Source: JBFHIZ01 sp963666475 (GTDB lineage: Bacteria > Bacillota > Clostridia > Lachnospirales > Lachnospiraceae). Taken from it: 64,000 nt of DNA. Positions 42,186 to 50,501 of the stretch are shown here, piece after piece. The translations under genes and the position numbers were made by a program. Location of the stretch: positions 1,550,001-1,614,000 of the forward strand of contig CAXXJM010000001.1 in the NCBI GenBank assembly GCA_963666475.2, given 5' to 3'. The stretch's first letter is position 1. Every line of letters starts with the position of its first letter. The notes under the pieces were generated by a model, which had not been told where the DNA came from, ran no database searches, and saw only the letters and a program-made list of their open reading frames with translations.

Positions 42186-42199
42186 GGCGAATCCCTTTA

Positions 42200-42228
42200 T
42201 TTACAGTTTTTTCAATCTATAGTATACT
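42200..42228 (+). promoter_or_regulatory. Promoter of the HAD phosphatase gene
   Basis: TTTACA (42200-42205), 17 bases, TATACT (42223-42228); back-to-back with the galE operon promoter. Confidence 0.65.
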
Positions 42229-42288
42229 TTCGACTTAGAAACACTTTTATTTCTACAATCAAATACATATGAAATGGAGCGAATGATT

Positions 42289-42942
42289 ATGAAAAAAAAA
42301 TATGATACCGTCATTTTTGATATGGACGGAACCGTAATGAACACTCTCGTTGACTTAATGGACAGCATCAACTATGTTCTTGAAAAATACAACTATCCAT
42401 TCATCGAACTTGGTGATATCGGTGGGTATATGGGAAAAGGACTTGATCAAATGGCCGCACAATGTTTCCCAGGCGGAGAAACTGACCCTAATTTTAAAGA
42501 AGGTGTAGAGATTTTCAAAGAATATTATGGCGAACACTGTCAAATCAAAACCGCACCCTATGATGGAATCATTGATCTTATGGCAGCATTAAAAGATAAA
42601 GGTTATAAACTTGCAATTGTGTCAAACAAAGCACATGAACCATTACAAGAATTAAACAACCAATTCTTTTCTGCATATGTTACCGTTGCTATCGGCGAAA
42701 AAGAAGGCATCACCAAAAAACCAGCTCCAGATGGGGTGAATCTTGCACTAGAGTTATTGGGAAGCACCAAAGAAACTTCGATATACGTAGGAGACACGGA
42801 AGTCGACCGCGAAACAGCAGTCAATGCCGATCTTGACTGTGTTATGGTTGCTTGGGGATTCCGTTCCATGGACATCCTCCAAACATTGGATGCTATGAAA
42901 ATCATAGAAACACCTATCGAACTTCTTGAAGTATTAGAATAA
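42289..42942 (+). CDS. HAD-family phosphatase (phosphoglycolate phosphatase-like)
   Basis: 217 residues from ATG at 42289-42291, preferred over 42274 and 42283 because GGAG lies 9 bases upstream. HAD motifs: FDMDGTVMNT (motif I, Asp nucleophile and acid/base, about 10-19), VSNKAHE (motif II, about 109-115), KKPAPDGVN (motif III Lys, about 142-150) and YVGDTEVDRETA (motif IV, about 167-178). The helical cap between motifs I and II marks subfamily IA, like Gph. The substrate is not defined by sequence. It is monocistronic between its own promoter and a bidirectional terminator. Confidence 0.9.
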   Translation: MKKKYDTVIFDMDGTVMNTLVDLMDSINYVLEKYNYPFIELGDIGGYMGKGLDQMAAQCFPGGETDPNFKEGVEIFKEYYGEHCQIKTAPYDGIIDLMAALKDKGYKLAIVSNKAHEPLQELNNQFFSAYVTVAIGEKEGITKKPAPDGVNLALELLGSTKETSIYVGDTEVDRETAVNADLDCVMVAWGFRSMDILQTLDAMKIIETPIELLEVLE

Positions 42943-42951
42943 CATATAAGA

Positions 42952-42987
42952 AAACAAGCCATTCAACAAAAGTAGAATGGCTTGTTT
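42952..42987. terminator. Bidirectional terminator
   Basis: AAACAAGCCATTC (42952-42964) / GAATGGCTTGTTT (42975-42987), between convergent genes. Confidence 0.88.
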
Positions 42988-43004
42988 CTATGTATGATTC
43001 CGTT

Positions 43005-43973
43005 TTATTCAAATGGATATTTTACTCCCCATTCTTCACGGAAATGATCCATCAATTTCATAATGGCCATGGTTTCTGAATGTGGCATTTCTTCACACTC
43101 CAATGCACCGTGCAAAATTGCTCTCCTTGAAGCTTCGACCTCATACTCATACCCTGTAATCTGCTCTGGAACTTCATAGGAGTGAACCTGTTCGCGATTC
43201 AAATTATATACGTCAATGTGTGAGATATTATTGATGTTTCTGGCAATTAAATATCCCTCCGTCCCATACACAAAACCCGACTGTTCTGTTGTGGATAACA
43301 TTGTACTTCTTGTGGTCGCAACCACGCCATTCTCATATTCTAAAATCATTACATTTTGTTCATCTAACCCATTCTCAGTAAGCATTACGTGCGAAGTTGT
43401 TTTTTTGATTGCATTCCCCAAAACCATACTTGCAAAATTGAGTGGGTAAATTCCCAAATCCAAAAGTGCTCCTCCAGCCAGTTTCGGATCATTCATTCTC
43501 GGAATCATATAAATACGATATCCAAGGTTTGCGGAAACAGATGTAACTTCACCAATTTGTCCACTCGAAATAATTTCATCCAGCATCTCTCTTGATGGCA
43601 TAAATCTGGTCCACATTGCCTCCGAGATGAACACACCTTTTTGCTCTGCGAGTACAAAGATCTCTTCGGCTTGCTTTGCATTGACCATAAACGGCTTTTC
43701 TACCAAACATGGCTTACCATATTCAATACACAATTTCGCATGTTCATAATGTTCTGAATGCGGCGTTGCTATATAAATCAACTCGACTTCTGGATCCTGT
43801 AACATTTCTTCATAGGAACCAAATGCCTTTTTAAATCCATGCTCTTTTGCAAATGCATCTGCTTTCTCCTGACTTCTAGATGCAATTGCATAACACTCCA
43901 TCTCTTTCATCTGTCCCACAGTACCTGCCATGACAGCTGCAATCTTCCCTGCTCCAATAATCCCAAATTTCAT
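43005..43973 (-). CDS. Gfo/Idh/MocA-family oxidoreductase
   Basis: NAD(P)-dependent dehydrogenase of sugars or related polyols, 322 residues. Rossmann start KFGIIGAGKIAAVMAG (about 2-17), YIATPHSEHYEHAKLCIEYGKPCLVEKPF (about 71-99, with the conserved EKP lysine), and the substrate site around DLGIYPLNFA (about 174-183) with Asp/His replaced in part by Tyr-Pro, as in many trans-1,2-dihydrobenzene-diol-type members. The exact substrate is unknown. GAGAGG precedes the ATG; 3 bases separate it from the radical SAM gene upstream, so the two are co-transcribed. Confidence 0.9.
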   Translation of the reverse strand: MKFGIIGAGKIAAVMAGTVGQMKEMECYAIASRSQEKADAFAKEHGFKKAFGSYEEMLQDPEVELIYIATPHSEHYEHAKLCIEYGKPCLVEKPFMVNAKQAEEIFVLAEQKGVFISEAMWTRFMPSREMLDEIISSGQIGEVTSVSANLGYRIYMIPRMNDPKLAGGALLDLGIYPLNFASMVLGNAIKKTTSHVMLTENGLDEQNVMILEYENGVVATTRSTMLSTTEQSGFVYGTEGYLIARNINNISHIDVYNLNREQVHSYEVPEQITGYEYEVEASRRAILHGALECEEMPHSETMAIMKLMDHFREEWGVKYPFE

Positions 43974-43976
43974 GTT

Positions 43977-45698
43977 CTACCTCTCTTTCTGTTCTACCCA
44001 TTCTGATATCTGATATATAGTTGCCTCCTGATTTAATGGATTTTTTTCCAAATAATCATATAGCAAAATTGTCGGTTTTTCAAATAAATAGATGTACTTT
44101 TCGACATGCGTCATACGCTCCATTTGACGAGCATTGTAATTCTCATACTTCTTCAAGATGGTATGTATTTCAGCCTGTTCTTGATAAAAAAGATGAATGA
44201 TTTGTTTTTCTTCCTCCGTCTGATGTTCAAAAGCAAACTCGGGACGTTTCTTTAAATTTTCTCTTAAATATAAATCATGAGTCAACGTCTCTTTATACTT
44301 ATCACGATGTTCACCATCAATTTCGAAGGCATATTCTAAAAGGGTTTGATATCGGTATGTACGAGAAGAAGCCTTTGCAAAGAATTCTTTTTCCCGAAAA
44401 AATTTTCCCATGGAATAATACAACTCATAAGGCGTTTCAAAGCACTTCTCTAATTCCGCAATTGTATAATTGAATTGATCGCTATTATAAAATATTTCAA
44501 CCATTTGCTCAATCATTTTAAGTTCGAGTAAATCTTCATAGGATATCCACCTGGTCGAAAGAATCTCATATGGAGGCTCTTTCGAATATACAAGACCATA
44601 TTCGCCTTTGTTCCCATGCATTTTCGTTCCTTTAAGAACTTTTAGAAATCCAAGTTGAAGCTGATTTGGATGCATTGCATAGACATCGTTGAAGGATTTT
44701 TGAAAGGACGCTAAATCTTCAAAAGGAAGGCCTGCAATCAAATCCAAATGTTGGTGCACATTTTTCCCCTCCTGAATCCTGGAAACAATGTTTTTCAGTT
44801 TGTTCAAATCCATTATTCGATTGATTGCCTCTAGCGTTAACGGATTTGTTGTCTGCACTCCAATCTCTAGCTGAACCAGTCCTGGACGCATCTTACTTAA
44901 TATTTCAATTTCTTGATCGTTTAATATAGTCGCTGCAATCTCAAAATGAAAATTTGTAACCCCATTATCATGGATTAAAATGTATTCCCAGATAGCCATT
45001 GCATGGTCATGTAGACAATTAAACGTACGGTCGATAAATTTCACTTGTGGAACTTTATGATCCAGAAAAAACTGCAATTCTTTTTTTATTAATTCTATAT
45101 TTTTCGTGCGCATGGTCTTATCAATGGACGACAAACAATAACTACATCGATAAGGACAACCTCTCATAGACTCATAATAAATAATCCGATTCTCAAAAAT
45201 CCCCAGATCCTCATAAAAAAAAGGAAGATTTTCGAATGCAATTAGTTCCCTTGGATGAAAAACATGATTCAACCTTGCTATTCCCTGAATATCCTCCAAA
45301 TGAAAGCGGCCATCCACATAATACGCCACAAGATTTAAGAACGTCTCTTCTCCTTCTCCTACCATAATTCCAGTTAAAAAAGGTAGTTCTTTAAGTATTT
45401 GCATCGCATCGTATGTAACCTCCGGGCCACCCAGCCAAATAGGAAGCTCTGGACGAATTTGATGCAACGTTTCAACCACTTCCCGGACCATTCGATAATT
45501 CCAAATATAACAGGAGAAAAATACCGCATCCGGGCGTCTCTCAAAAACATCACGAATCACATCCTCTACATAGTGATTGATTGTATATTCTGCAATCTGT
45601 ATATGCTCTTCATAACCCCTTGCATATGCTTTAAGCCCATGCACTGCGGGATTTGAATGAATGTATTTTGCATTGATTGCCACTAATAGTAAATGCAT
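43977..45698 (-). CDS. B12-binding domain radical SAM protein (DUF4080-like)
   Basis: About 573 residues. N-terminal cobalamin-binding-like Rossmann domain (about 1-140), lacking the DxHxxG motif, so B12 binding is uncertain. The radical SAM core follows with RGCPYRCSYCLSS (about 182-194; three-cysteine CxxxCxxC site) and QLEIGVQTTNP (about 270-280). The C-terminal third (about 400-573) is helical, resembling DUF4080. The reaction is unknown; relatives are often methyltransferases or ring-modifying enzymes. ATG at 45696-45698 is chosen; another in frame four codons upstream sits directly on the AAGGA site. Confidence 0.85.
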   Translation of the reverse strand: MHLLLVAINAKYIHSNPAVHGLKAYARGYEEHIQIAEYTINHYVEDVIRDVFERRPDAVFFSCYIWNYRMVREVVETLHQIRPELPIWLGGPEVTYDAMQILKELPFLTGIMVGEGEETFLNLVAYYVDGRFHLEDIQGIARLNHVFHPRELIAFENLPFFYEDLGIFENRIIYYESMRGCPYRCSYCLSSIDKTMRTKNIELIKKELQFFLDHKVPQVKFIDRTFNCLHDHAMAIWEYILIHDNGVTNFHFEIAATILNDQEIEILSKMRPGLVQLEIGVQTTNPLTLEAINRIMDLNKLKNIVSRIQEGKNVHQHLDLIAGLPFEDLASFQKSFNDVYAMHPNQLQLGFLKVLKGTKMHGNKGEYGLVYSKEPPYEILSTRWISYEDLLELKMIEQMVEIFYNSDQFNYTIAELEKCFETPYELYYSMGKFFREKEFFAKASSRTYRYQTLLEYAFEIDGEHRDKYKETLTHDLYLRENLKKRPEFAFEHQTEEEKQIIHLFYQEQAEIHTILKKYENYNARQMERMTHVEKYIYLFEKPTILLYDYLEKNPLNQEATIYQISEWVEQKER

Positions 45699-45795
45699 AT
45701 TAAGAACCATTCCTTATACTTATTTGTTCATCGTGTTTCGACAAAAAAAAACTGTCATGTACCTTTTCTATTTTAGCACATAACAGATTTCTTTT

Positions 45796-46392
45796 CTATC
45801 GAAGGATTAGATTGTTTCCATTTCTTTCAACCTGAATTTTAGATTCAAATAGCATTCCTTTTAAACAGGAATCCATTAATCGATCATACATTTCTGCCGT
45901 TCCATTCTCCAAATTCCAATATAACTCGTGCACATTGATTGTTCGTTTCATCAATATCTTGTCCCCTAATTCTTCCGTCTGTAACACATGATCACAAGGC
46001 ATTCCATTTAAGAATGAGTTTTCAATTATTTGTGCAACGTCCATCATTGTAGGCATGTCACCAATCATATGCATTCTTCCCAACGCAAACATTAATTTTT
46101 CAAGTGCATCCATTCTTCCCATATCCTCTTCAAGAATACGCATAACTACAAAAGCAAATCTTTTTTCCGAAATTTCCACCAAATGATTTAACCATTCATG
46201 AATGTTTTCTGAGTCTGCGACTTCTTCAAGTTTTCCTACCGGATTCTTCCCGATGATTTCATCTACTTTTACATCCAGCTGATTTGTCCAACCTTGCATC
46301 CGTGCATATTGCAATACGTGCTCTGTAATAAAATCTTGTAATACTATTTTTTGATATAGCCATCTATGTATTGGTCCTATTTTTTCATACAT
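45796..46392 (-). CDS. Uncharacterised 198-aa protein, third gene of the ldh-crp operon
   Basis: I do not recognise a family. The start is ATG at 46390-46392 (AGGAG 8 bases upstream), overlapping the crp stop by 8 bases. The protein begins MYEKIGPIHRWLYQKIVLQD, is mostly helical and rich in methionine (a central ...DMGRMDALEKLMFALGRMHM, then MIGDMPTMMDVAQ), with cysteines in MPCDHV and SCLKG, and ends in a basic beta-like tail (KIQVERNGNNLILR). It has no signal or membrane segment. Coupled translation with a Crp-family regulator suggests it acts with, or is controlled by, that regulator. Confidence 0.75.
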   Translation of the reverse strand: MYEKIGPIHRWLYQKIVLQDFITEHVLQYARMQGWTNQLDVKVDEIIGKNPVGKLEEVADSENIHEWLNHLVEISEKRFAFVVMRILEEDMGRMDALEKLMFALGRMHMIGDMPTMMDVAQIIENSFLNGMPCDHVLQTEELGDKILMKRTINVHELYWNLENGTAEMYDRLMDSCLKGMLFESKIQVERNGNNLILR

Positions 46393-47083
46393 CTTCTTTT
46401 CTCCTAATAATCCGGCAAATATTCCGATCATAATCGATCAAACCTTCTTCTTTCATCGCCTTCAATTCCCTGGAAAGTGCGCTGCGATTTGCATTCAAAT
46501 ATTCAGCCCATGCAACACGTCCCATCGGGATCGTAATATAACGTTCCTGATCTTTCTTTTCCTGCAACAGTAAATAAGACATAATCTTGTCGCGCAACGT
46601 CTTTTTTGATATAATTTCTATCTTTTCAAGCAACAGCGCATTTTTCTCGACTAATGTGCGAATGATGTTTTCAATAAACTGATGATGAAAAGAACAATTC
46701 ATATTGCATACATGAAAAACTTTTTGATAAGGGATCCAAAGTACACCAGCTCCTTTTGGTGCATGATAAATCAGGCGTGAGTCATATCCAAAAGCAACAT
46801 TACCTTCTCCAAAAACTTCGCCTTCCTTCACGATATCCAAAAGCATACGATCCCCGTCGACGCTTTCTTTTAACATATGAATTCCACCATAAAGAACGAC
46901 TCCAAGTCGTTTATCATCGTTTTGTATGTAAATATACTCTTCTTTTTCATATTTTCGAATATACGATCCAAGACAAGCAAGCATCGGTTCCAATTCGCCT
47001 GGGTTAATTTTATAAAACAATGAAGACTGTCTTGCATTCGTCCATTGAATATCTGTACTTTCAATCAATTCTTGTTTACTCAT
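46385..47083 (-). CDS. Crp/Fnr-family transcription regulator
   Basis: 232 residues: cyclic-nucleotide-binding-like beta-barrel (about 20-140, with VVLYGGIHMLKESVDGDR and GEVFGEGNVAFG), a long dimer helix (about 145-170) and a C-terminal winged helix (about 175-230: MGRVAWAEYLNANRSALSRE as recognition region). The FNR cysteine set is absent (only a CNMNC pair near 128), and the phosphate-binding arginine of cAMP sites is not evident, so the effector is unknown. It overlaps the dehydrogenase gene by 8 bases (ATGAGTAA) and the next gene by 8, so the three are coupled. A palindrome at the operon promoter is a candidate target. Confidence 0.88.
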   Translation of the reverse strand: MSKQELIESTDIQWTNARQSSLFYKINPGELEPMLACLGSYIRKYEKEEYIYIQNDDKRLGVVLYGGIHMLKESVDGDRMLLDIVKEGEVFGEGNVAFGYDSRLIYHAPKGAGVLWIPYQKVFHVCNMNCSFHHQFIENIIRTLVEKNALLLEKIEIISKKTLRDKIMSYLLLQEKKDQERYITIPMGRVAWAEYLNANRSALSRELKAMKEEGLIDYDRNICRIIRRKEDV

Positions 47084-48098
47084 GTTTTTCTACTACCCTC
47101 TGTTCTTCTGTGATATATACTACCTGGTTTTTTAACTCTCCCGTTTCAAAATAGGTACTGATGTTGTTGAGTGTTGTTTCTGCTATGCTTTGCAGAGCTT
47201 CTTCCGCTAAGAATGCCTGATGAGATGTCAATAAGACATTCGGCTTGGAAACCAGAAGTGCGAGTCTGTCGTCTTCTATAATTTGGTCAGAACGATCCTC
47301 AAAAAAGAAAGCCGCTTCTTCTTCATAAACATCTAGACCTGCCCCTGCGACGGTTTTGTTGTTAAGAGCTTCGATCAATGCAGTCGTATCTACAAGACTC
47401 CCTCTCGATGTATTCAAGATATATATTCCCTTTTTCATCTTCGAAAAAGCATCCTGATTCAAAATATGCTTTGTTTCTTTCGTCAGTGGACAATGCAATG
47501 AGATAATGTCGCTTCTAAGAAACATTTCATCCAACGACACATACTCTGCATCTACATCTTTCGCCGGATATAAATCATATGCCAAGACCTTCATCCCGAA
47601 ACCATGACAAATCTCGATAAAACATCTTCCAATTTTACCAGTTCCAATGACTCCCACGGTCTTTCCATGCAAAACGGTTCCAGTCAAACCATTCAAGCTA
47701 AAATTAAAGTCCCTTGTACGATTGTATGCCTTATGTGTTTTTCGATTTAAAGTCTGTAATAAAGCCATCGTATGTTCCGCAACAGCATATGGTGAATATG
47801 CTGGGACGCGTACAACATGAATCCGATGATGAGCAGCTTCAAAATCAACATTGCTATACCCTGCACAACGCATTGCCAGTAAGTCAATTCCTAAACTTTC
47901 CAACACATCAATCGTCCTTCTGTCAATGACATCATTGACAAATGCACAAACTGCATCACACCCTTCCGCAAGTTTCGCAGTTCTTGCATTTAACCTACTC
48001 TCAATATATACCATTTCAAACTTTTCGTTTGCTTGATCAAACCATTTTTTATCATATGTTTTCGTATCAAACATTGCTATTTTAATCCTTGTATCCAT
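47076..48098 (-). CDS. ldhA: D-2-hydroxyacid dehydrogenase, probable D-lactate dehydrogenase
   Basis: NAD-dependent reduction of pyruvate to D-lactate is the likely reaction. 340 residues from ATG at 48096-48098 (AGGTG 6 bases upstream). Catalytic set: RCAGYSNVDFEAA (substrate arginine region, about 77-89), NAD motif VGVIGTGKIGR (about 148-158), the second arginine in LNTSRGSLVDTTAL (about 230-243), the glutamate in GLDVYEEE (about 258-265) and HQAFLAEEAL (His, about 295-304). The SHQAFLT-like loop is that of the LdhA/VanH group. It is the first gene of the three-gene overlapping operon. Confidence 0.9.
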   Translation of the reverse strand: MDTRIKIAMFDTKTYDKKWFDQANEKFEMVYIESRLNARTAKLAEGCDAVCAFVNDVIDRRTIDVLESLGIDLLAMRCAGYSNVDFEAAHHRIHVVRVPAYSPYAVAEHTMALLQTLNRKTHKAYNRTRDFNFSLNGLTGTVLHGKTVGVIGTGKIGRCFIEICHGFGMKVLAYDLYPAKDVDAEYVSLDEMFLRSDIISLHCPLTKETKHILNQDAFSKMKKGIYILNTSRGSLVDTTALIEALNNKTVAGAGLDVYEEEAAFFFEDRSDQIIEDDRLALLVSKPNVLLTSHQAFLAEEALQSIAETTLNNISTYFETGELKNQVVYITEEQRVVEKHE

Positions 48099-48163
48099 AA
48101 GCATCACCTGTACTTTCTAGAAATGAAATATCCTTTTCTTCTATAAATATACTGTTATTTTCA

Positions 48164-48204
48164 TTATATATAGATAATACTCTATTTTTGTTGCGTGCGC
48201 AACA
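48164..48204 (-). promoter_or_regulatory. ldh operon promoter with palindromic activator-type site
   Basis: -10 TATAAT on the minus strand (48164-48169), with no recognisable -35. The palindrome TGTTGCGTGCGCAACA (48189-48204; 7 bp arms, 2-base centre) is GC rich in AT-rich surroundings and is centred at about -40 from the predicted start (48157), the class II position for Crp-type activators. Confidence 0.6.
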
Positions 48205-48234
48205 CGTTACTGGCGTGTATGCAAAAAGAATACA

Positions 48235-48263
48235 TTGATTATTTTATGTTTGTATGTTAATAT
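48235..48263 (+). promoter_or_regulatory. Promoter of the DEAD-box helicase gene
   Basis: TTGATT (48235-48240), 17 bases, TAATAT (48258-48263, with TG one base upstream). Start near 48270. Confidence 0.6.
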
Positions 48264-48274
48264 CATAAATCGGA

Positions 48275-48313
48275 AGCTTGCTACACGCTGGTTTTTTTGC
48301 AGGCTCTTTTTTT
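48275..48313 (+). terminator. Leader terminator (attenuator) upstream of the helicase gene
   Basis: AGCTTGC (48275-48281) pairs with GCAGGCT (48299-48305, one G-T pair), followed by seven T (48307-48313). It lies inside the 5' leader, 45 bases before the start codon, so it can only reduce expression unless antitermination occurs. Confidence 0.6.
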
Positions 48314-48358
48314 ATGCTTTGAAATGGTTCGGGCATGTTTAGCTATATAAGGAGATAT

Positions 48359-50023
48359 ATGGATAATATTTTATTTAAAGATTTAGAACTCGATGGAAAT
48401 ATCCTGCGCGCAATCGAGGATATGGGATTTTCTGAGACAACACCAATTCAAGGAAAAGCAATCCCAGTCATACTCAGTGGTGCAGACATCATTGGGCAAG
48501 CGCAGACTGGAACTGGTAAAACCGCTGCTTTTGGTATACCTATTATGCAGATGGTAGACAAGGAAAACAAACTTCCACAGGTCATTATTCTATCCCCGAC
48601 CAGGGAATTGGTAATGCAGATTTCGGAAGAATTACATAAAATCAGCAAATACAAACACGATATCAAAGTACTTCCGATATACGGTGGTGCAGATATTACA
48701 AAACAGATTCGTGGTCTAAAAAAAGGCGTGCAGATTATTGTGGGCACTCCTGGACGTGTTATGGATCACCTTAGAAGAAACACCATTAAATGTGACAGTA
48801 TTACAAAAATCATTCTTGACGAAGCAGATGAAATGCTCAACATGGGATTTCGTGAAGATATTGAGACCATTCTGGAGTACCTTCCAAAAGATCGTCAGAC
48901 CATTCTATTTTCAGCTACTATGCCAAAGCCAATCATGGATATTACCAGAAAATATCAGAATGACGCTGTCAAAGTCAAGATTGACTCCAGTGAGTTAACC
49001 GTAGAAAACATTGAACAGGCATATTTTCTTGTTGGTAAAAATCACAAGTTTGAAATACTGACTCGTTTATTAGATCAATACAAACCAAAACTATCACTCA
49101 TCTTCTGTAACACAAAAAAAATGGTCGATGAACTTTCCGTAGAATTGAAAGGTCGTGGATATTTTGCTGACGGTTTACATGGTGATATGAAACAATCTCA
49201 ACGTGATCAGGTTATGCGTGGATTCCGTAGCGGTTCATCTTCGATCTTGATTGCCACTGACGTTGCTGCTCGTGGTATTGACGTCAGCAATGTGGAAGCA
49301 GTATTCAACTATGACCTTCCACAAGATAACGAATATTATGTTCATCGCATCGGAAGAACTGGTAGAGCTGGAAAAACTGGATATGCTTTCTCTTTGATTC
49401 GCAAGAGTGAGATTTATCGTTTACGCGATATAGAAAAATATTGTAAAACAACCATTGCAAAAAAGGCAATTCCTACTGCTGCTGATGTATTAACCAGCCG
49501 CATCGATGGGATTATCGGAGAAGTGCAAACGATTCTTGCTGAAAAAGATTTAACGGATATCAATCGTTATTTGGAAATCGAAATGGAAAAAACAGGTCTA
49601 TCTGCTTTTGAAATTGCTGCTGCTTTCCTAAAACGCGAAGTAGGAGAACCACTCGAAGATATTCCTGAAATCAAGGAAAAATCTTTCGAACGTGACTCGA
49701 AAGATTCTTCTTCAAAATCTCGTTCAAAATCAAAGAGTGGTCGTTCTGGCCGAGAAGGTATGGAGCGTCTCTTTATTAACGTAGGAAAACGTGATCATAT
49801 TCGACCAGGAGATATTTTAGGAGCAATTGCTGGTGAAGCAAATATTTCCGGAAGTGACATTGGTTCCATTGACATGCTTGAAAACTTCTCCTTTGTTGAA
49901 GTTCCAACAGAAAAAGTAGATAAAGTCATAAAAGCAATGAAAAATGCGAGCATTCGAGGAAAGTCCGTTCACTTGGAAGTGTCAAACAGTGACAGAAAAT
50001 CTAATGGCAAAAAACGTCGTTAA
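48359..50023 (+). CDS. DEAD-box RNA helicase with DbpA-type RNA-binding domain
   Basis: 554 residues from ATG at 48359-48361 (AAGGAG 4 bases upstream). Q motif (about 25-40, TTPIQGKAIPVILSG), Walker A QAQTGTGKT (about 46-54), PTRELVMQ, GTPGRV, DEAD (DEADEMLNMGF, about 151-161), SAT, and motifs IVa-VI through HRIGRTGRAG (about 324-333). A basic Ser/Lys/Arg linker (about 440-465, SSSKSRSKSKSGRSGREG) leads to a DbpA-type RNA-binding domain (about 468-545, MERLFINVGKRDHIRPGDIL), which by family knowledge guides the helicase to 23S rRNA hairpin 92. It has a regulatory leader. Confidence 0.93.
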   Translation: MDNILFKDLELDGNILRAIEDMGFSETTPIQGKAIPVILSGADIIGQAQTGTGKTAAFGIPIMQMVDKENKLPQVIILSPTRELVMQISEELHKISKYKHDIKVLPIYGGADITKQIRGLKKGVQIIVGTPGRVMDHLRRNTIKCDSITKIILDEADEMLNMGFREDIETILEYLPKDRQTILFSATMPKPIMDITRKYQNDAVKVKIDSSELTVENIEQAYFLVGKNHKFEILTRLLDQYKPKLSLIFCNTKKMVDELSVELKGRGYFADGLHGDMKQSQRDQVMRGFRSGSSSILIATDVAARGIDVSNVEAVFNYDLPQDNEYYVHRIGRTGRAGKTGYAFSLIRKSEIYRLRDIEKYCKTTIAKKAIPTAADVLTSRIDGIIGEVQTILAEKDLTDINRYLEIEMEKTGLSAFEIAAAFLKREVGEPLEDIPEIKEKSFERDSKDSSSKSRSKSKSGRSGREGMERLFINVGKRDHIRPGDILGAIAGEANISGSDIGSIDMLENFSFVEVPTEKVDKVIKAMKNASIRGKSVHLEVSNSDRKSNGKKRR

Positions 50024-50036
50024 TTTCATAAAACAA

Positions 50037-50068
50037 AAAAGGCACCAGGAAAACTCCTGGTGCCTTTT
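50037..50068. terminator. Bidirectional terminator
   Basis: AAAAGGCACCAGGA (50037-50050) / TCCTGGTGCCTTTT (50055-50068), between the helicase and ybjQ-like genes. Confidence 0.92.
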
Positions 50069-50082
50069 ATATGACTCATTAT

Positions 50083-50403
50083 TTAATCGATGACCACTGC
50101 TGTTCCACTAGCCGTAACCATAATCATATTGTTTTCTCTACCCAACACCTCATAATCAATGTCTACACCGATTACTGCGTTTGCGCCCATTTGATAAGCT
50201 CGTTGTTCCATTTCTCGGATGGCGTTTTCTCTAGCGTTGATCAATTCTCCCTCATATGATCCACTTCTTCCTCCAAAGAAATTTGTGAGACCAGCAGCAA
50301 AATCCTTAATGAAATCAATTCCATTGATCACTTCCCCAAAAACAATTCCTTTATATTCCACAATATGATGTCCTTCTATGGACGGTGATGTAGTTGATAG
50401 CAT
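50083..50403 (-). CDS. YbjQ-family (heavy-metal-binding-like) protein
   Basis: 106 residues. Family hallmarks: HIVEYKGIVFGEVINGIDFIKDF (about 12-34), GGRSGSYEGELINARENAIREMEQRA (about 44-69) and GANAVIGVDIDYEVLG (about 73-88). Members form pentamers; metal binding is only presumed. AGGAGG precedes the ATG. Before the IS insertion its start lay about 50 bases after the L,D-transpeptidase stop on the same strand, so it may once have been read through from there. Confidence 0.9.
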   Translation of the reverse strand: MLSTTSPSIEGHHIVEYKGIVFGEVINGIDFIKDFAAGLTNFFGGRSGSYEGELINARENAIREMEQRAYQMGANAVIGVDIDYEVLGRENNMIMVTASGTAVVID

Positions 50404-50492
50404 ACTCTTCCTCCTTATATGTTCGCATGTTGTTTCGTGCTTATTTTGATTGTTTTATTGTATCATATCTTCATTGACAAATATAGCAATCA

Positions 50493-50501
50493 CAGCTTTC
50501 T
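50493..50501. repeat. Target-site duplication, left copy
   Basis: CAGCTTTCT, identical to 52247-52255, directly flanking the IS. Confidence 0.85.

Noticed and set aside
48108..48358. Small RNA gene in the ldh-helicase spacer
   Set aside because: The spacer is explained by two divergent promoters, the palindrome and the leader terminator; nothing else is structured enough to call.
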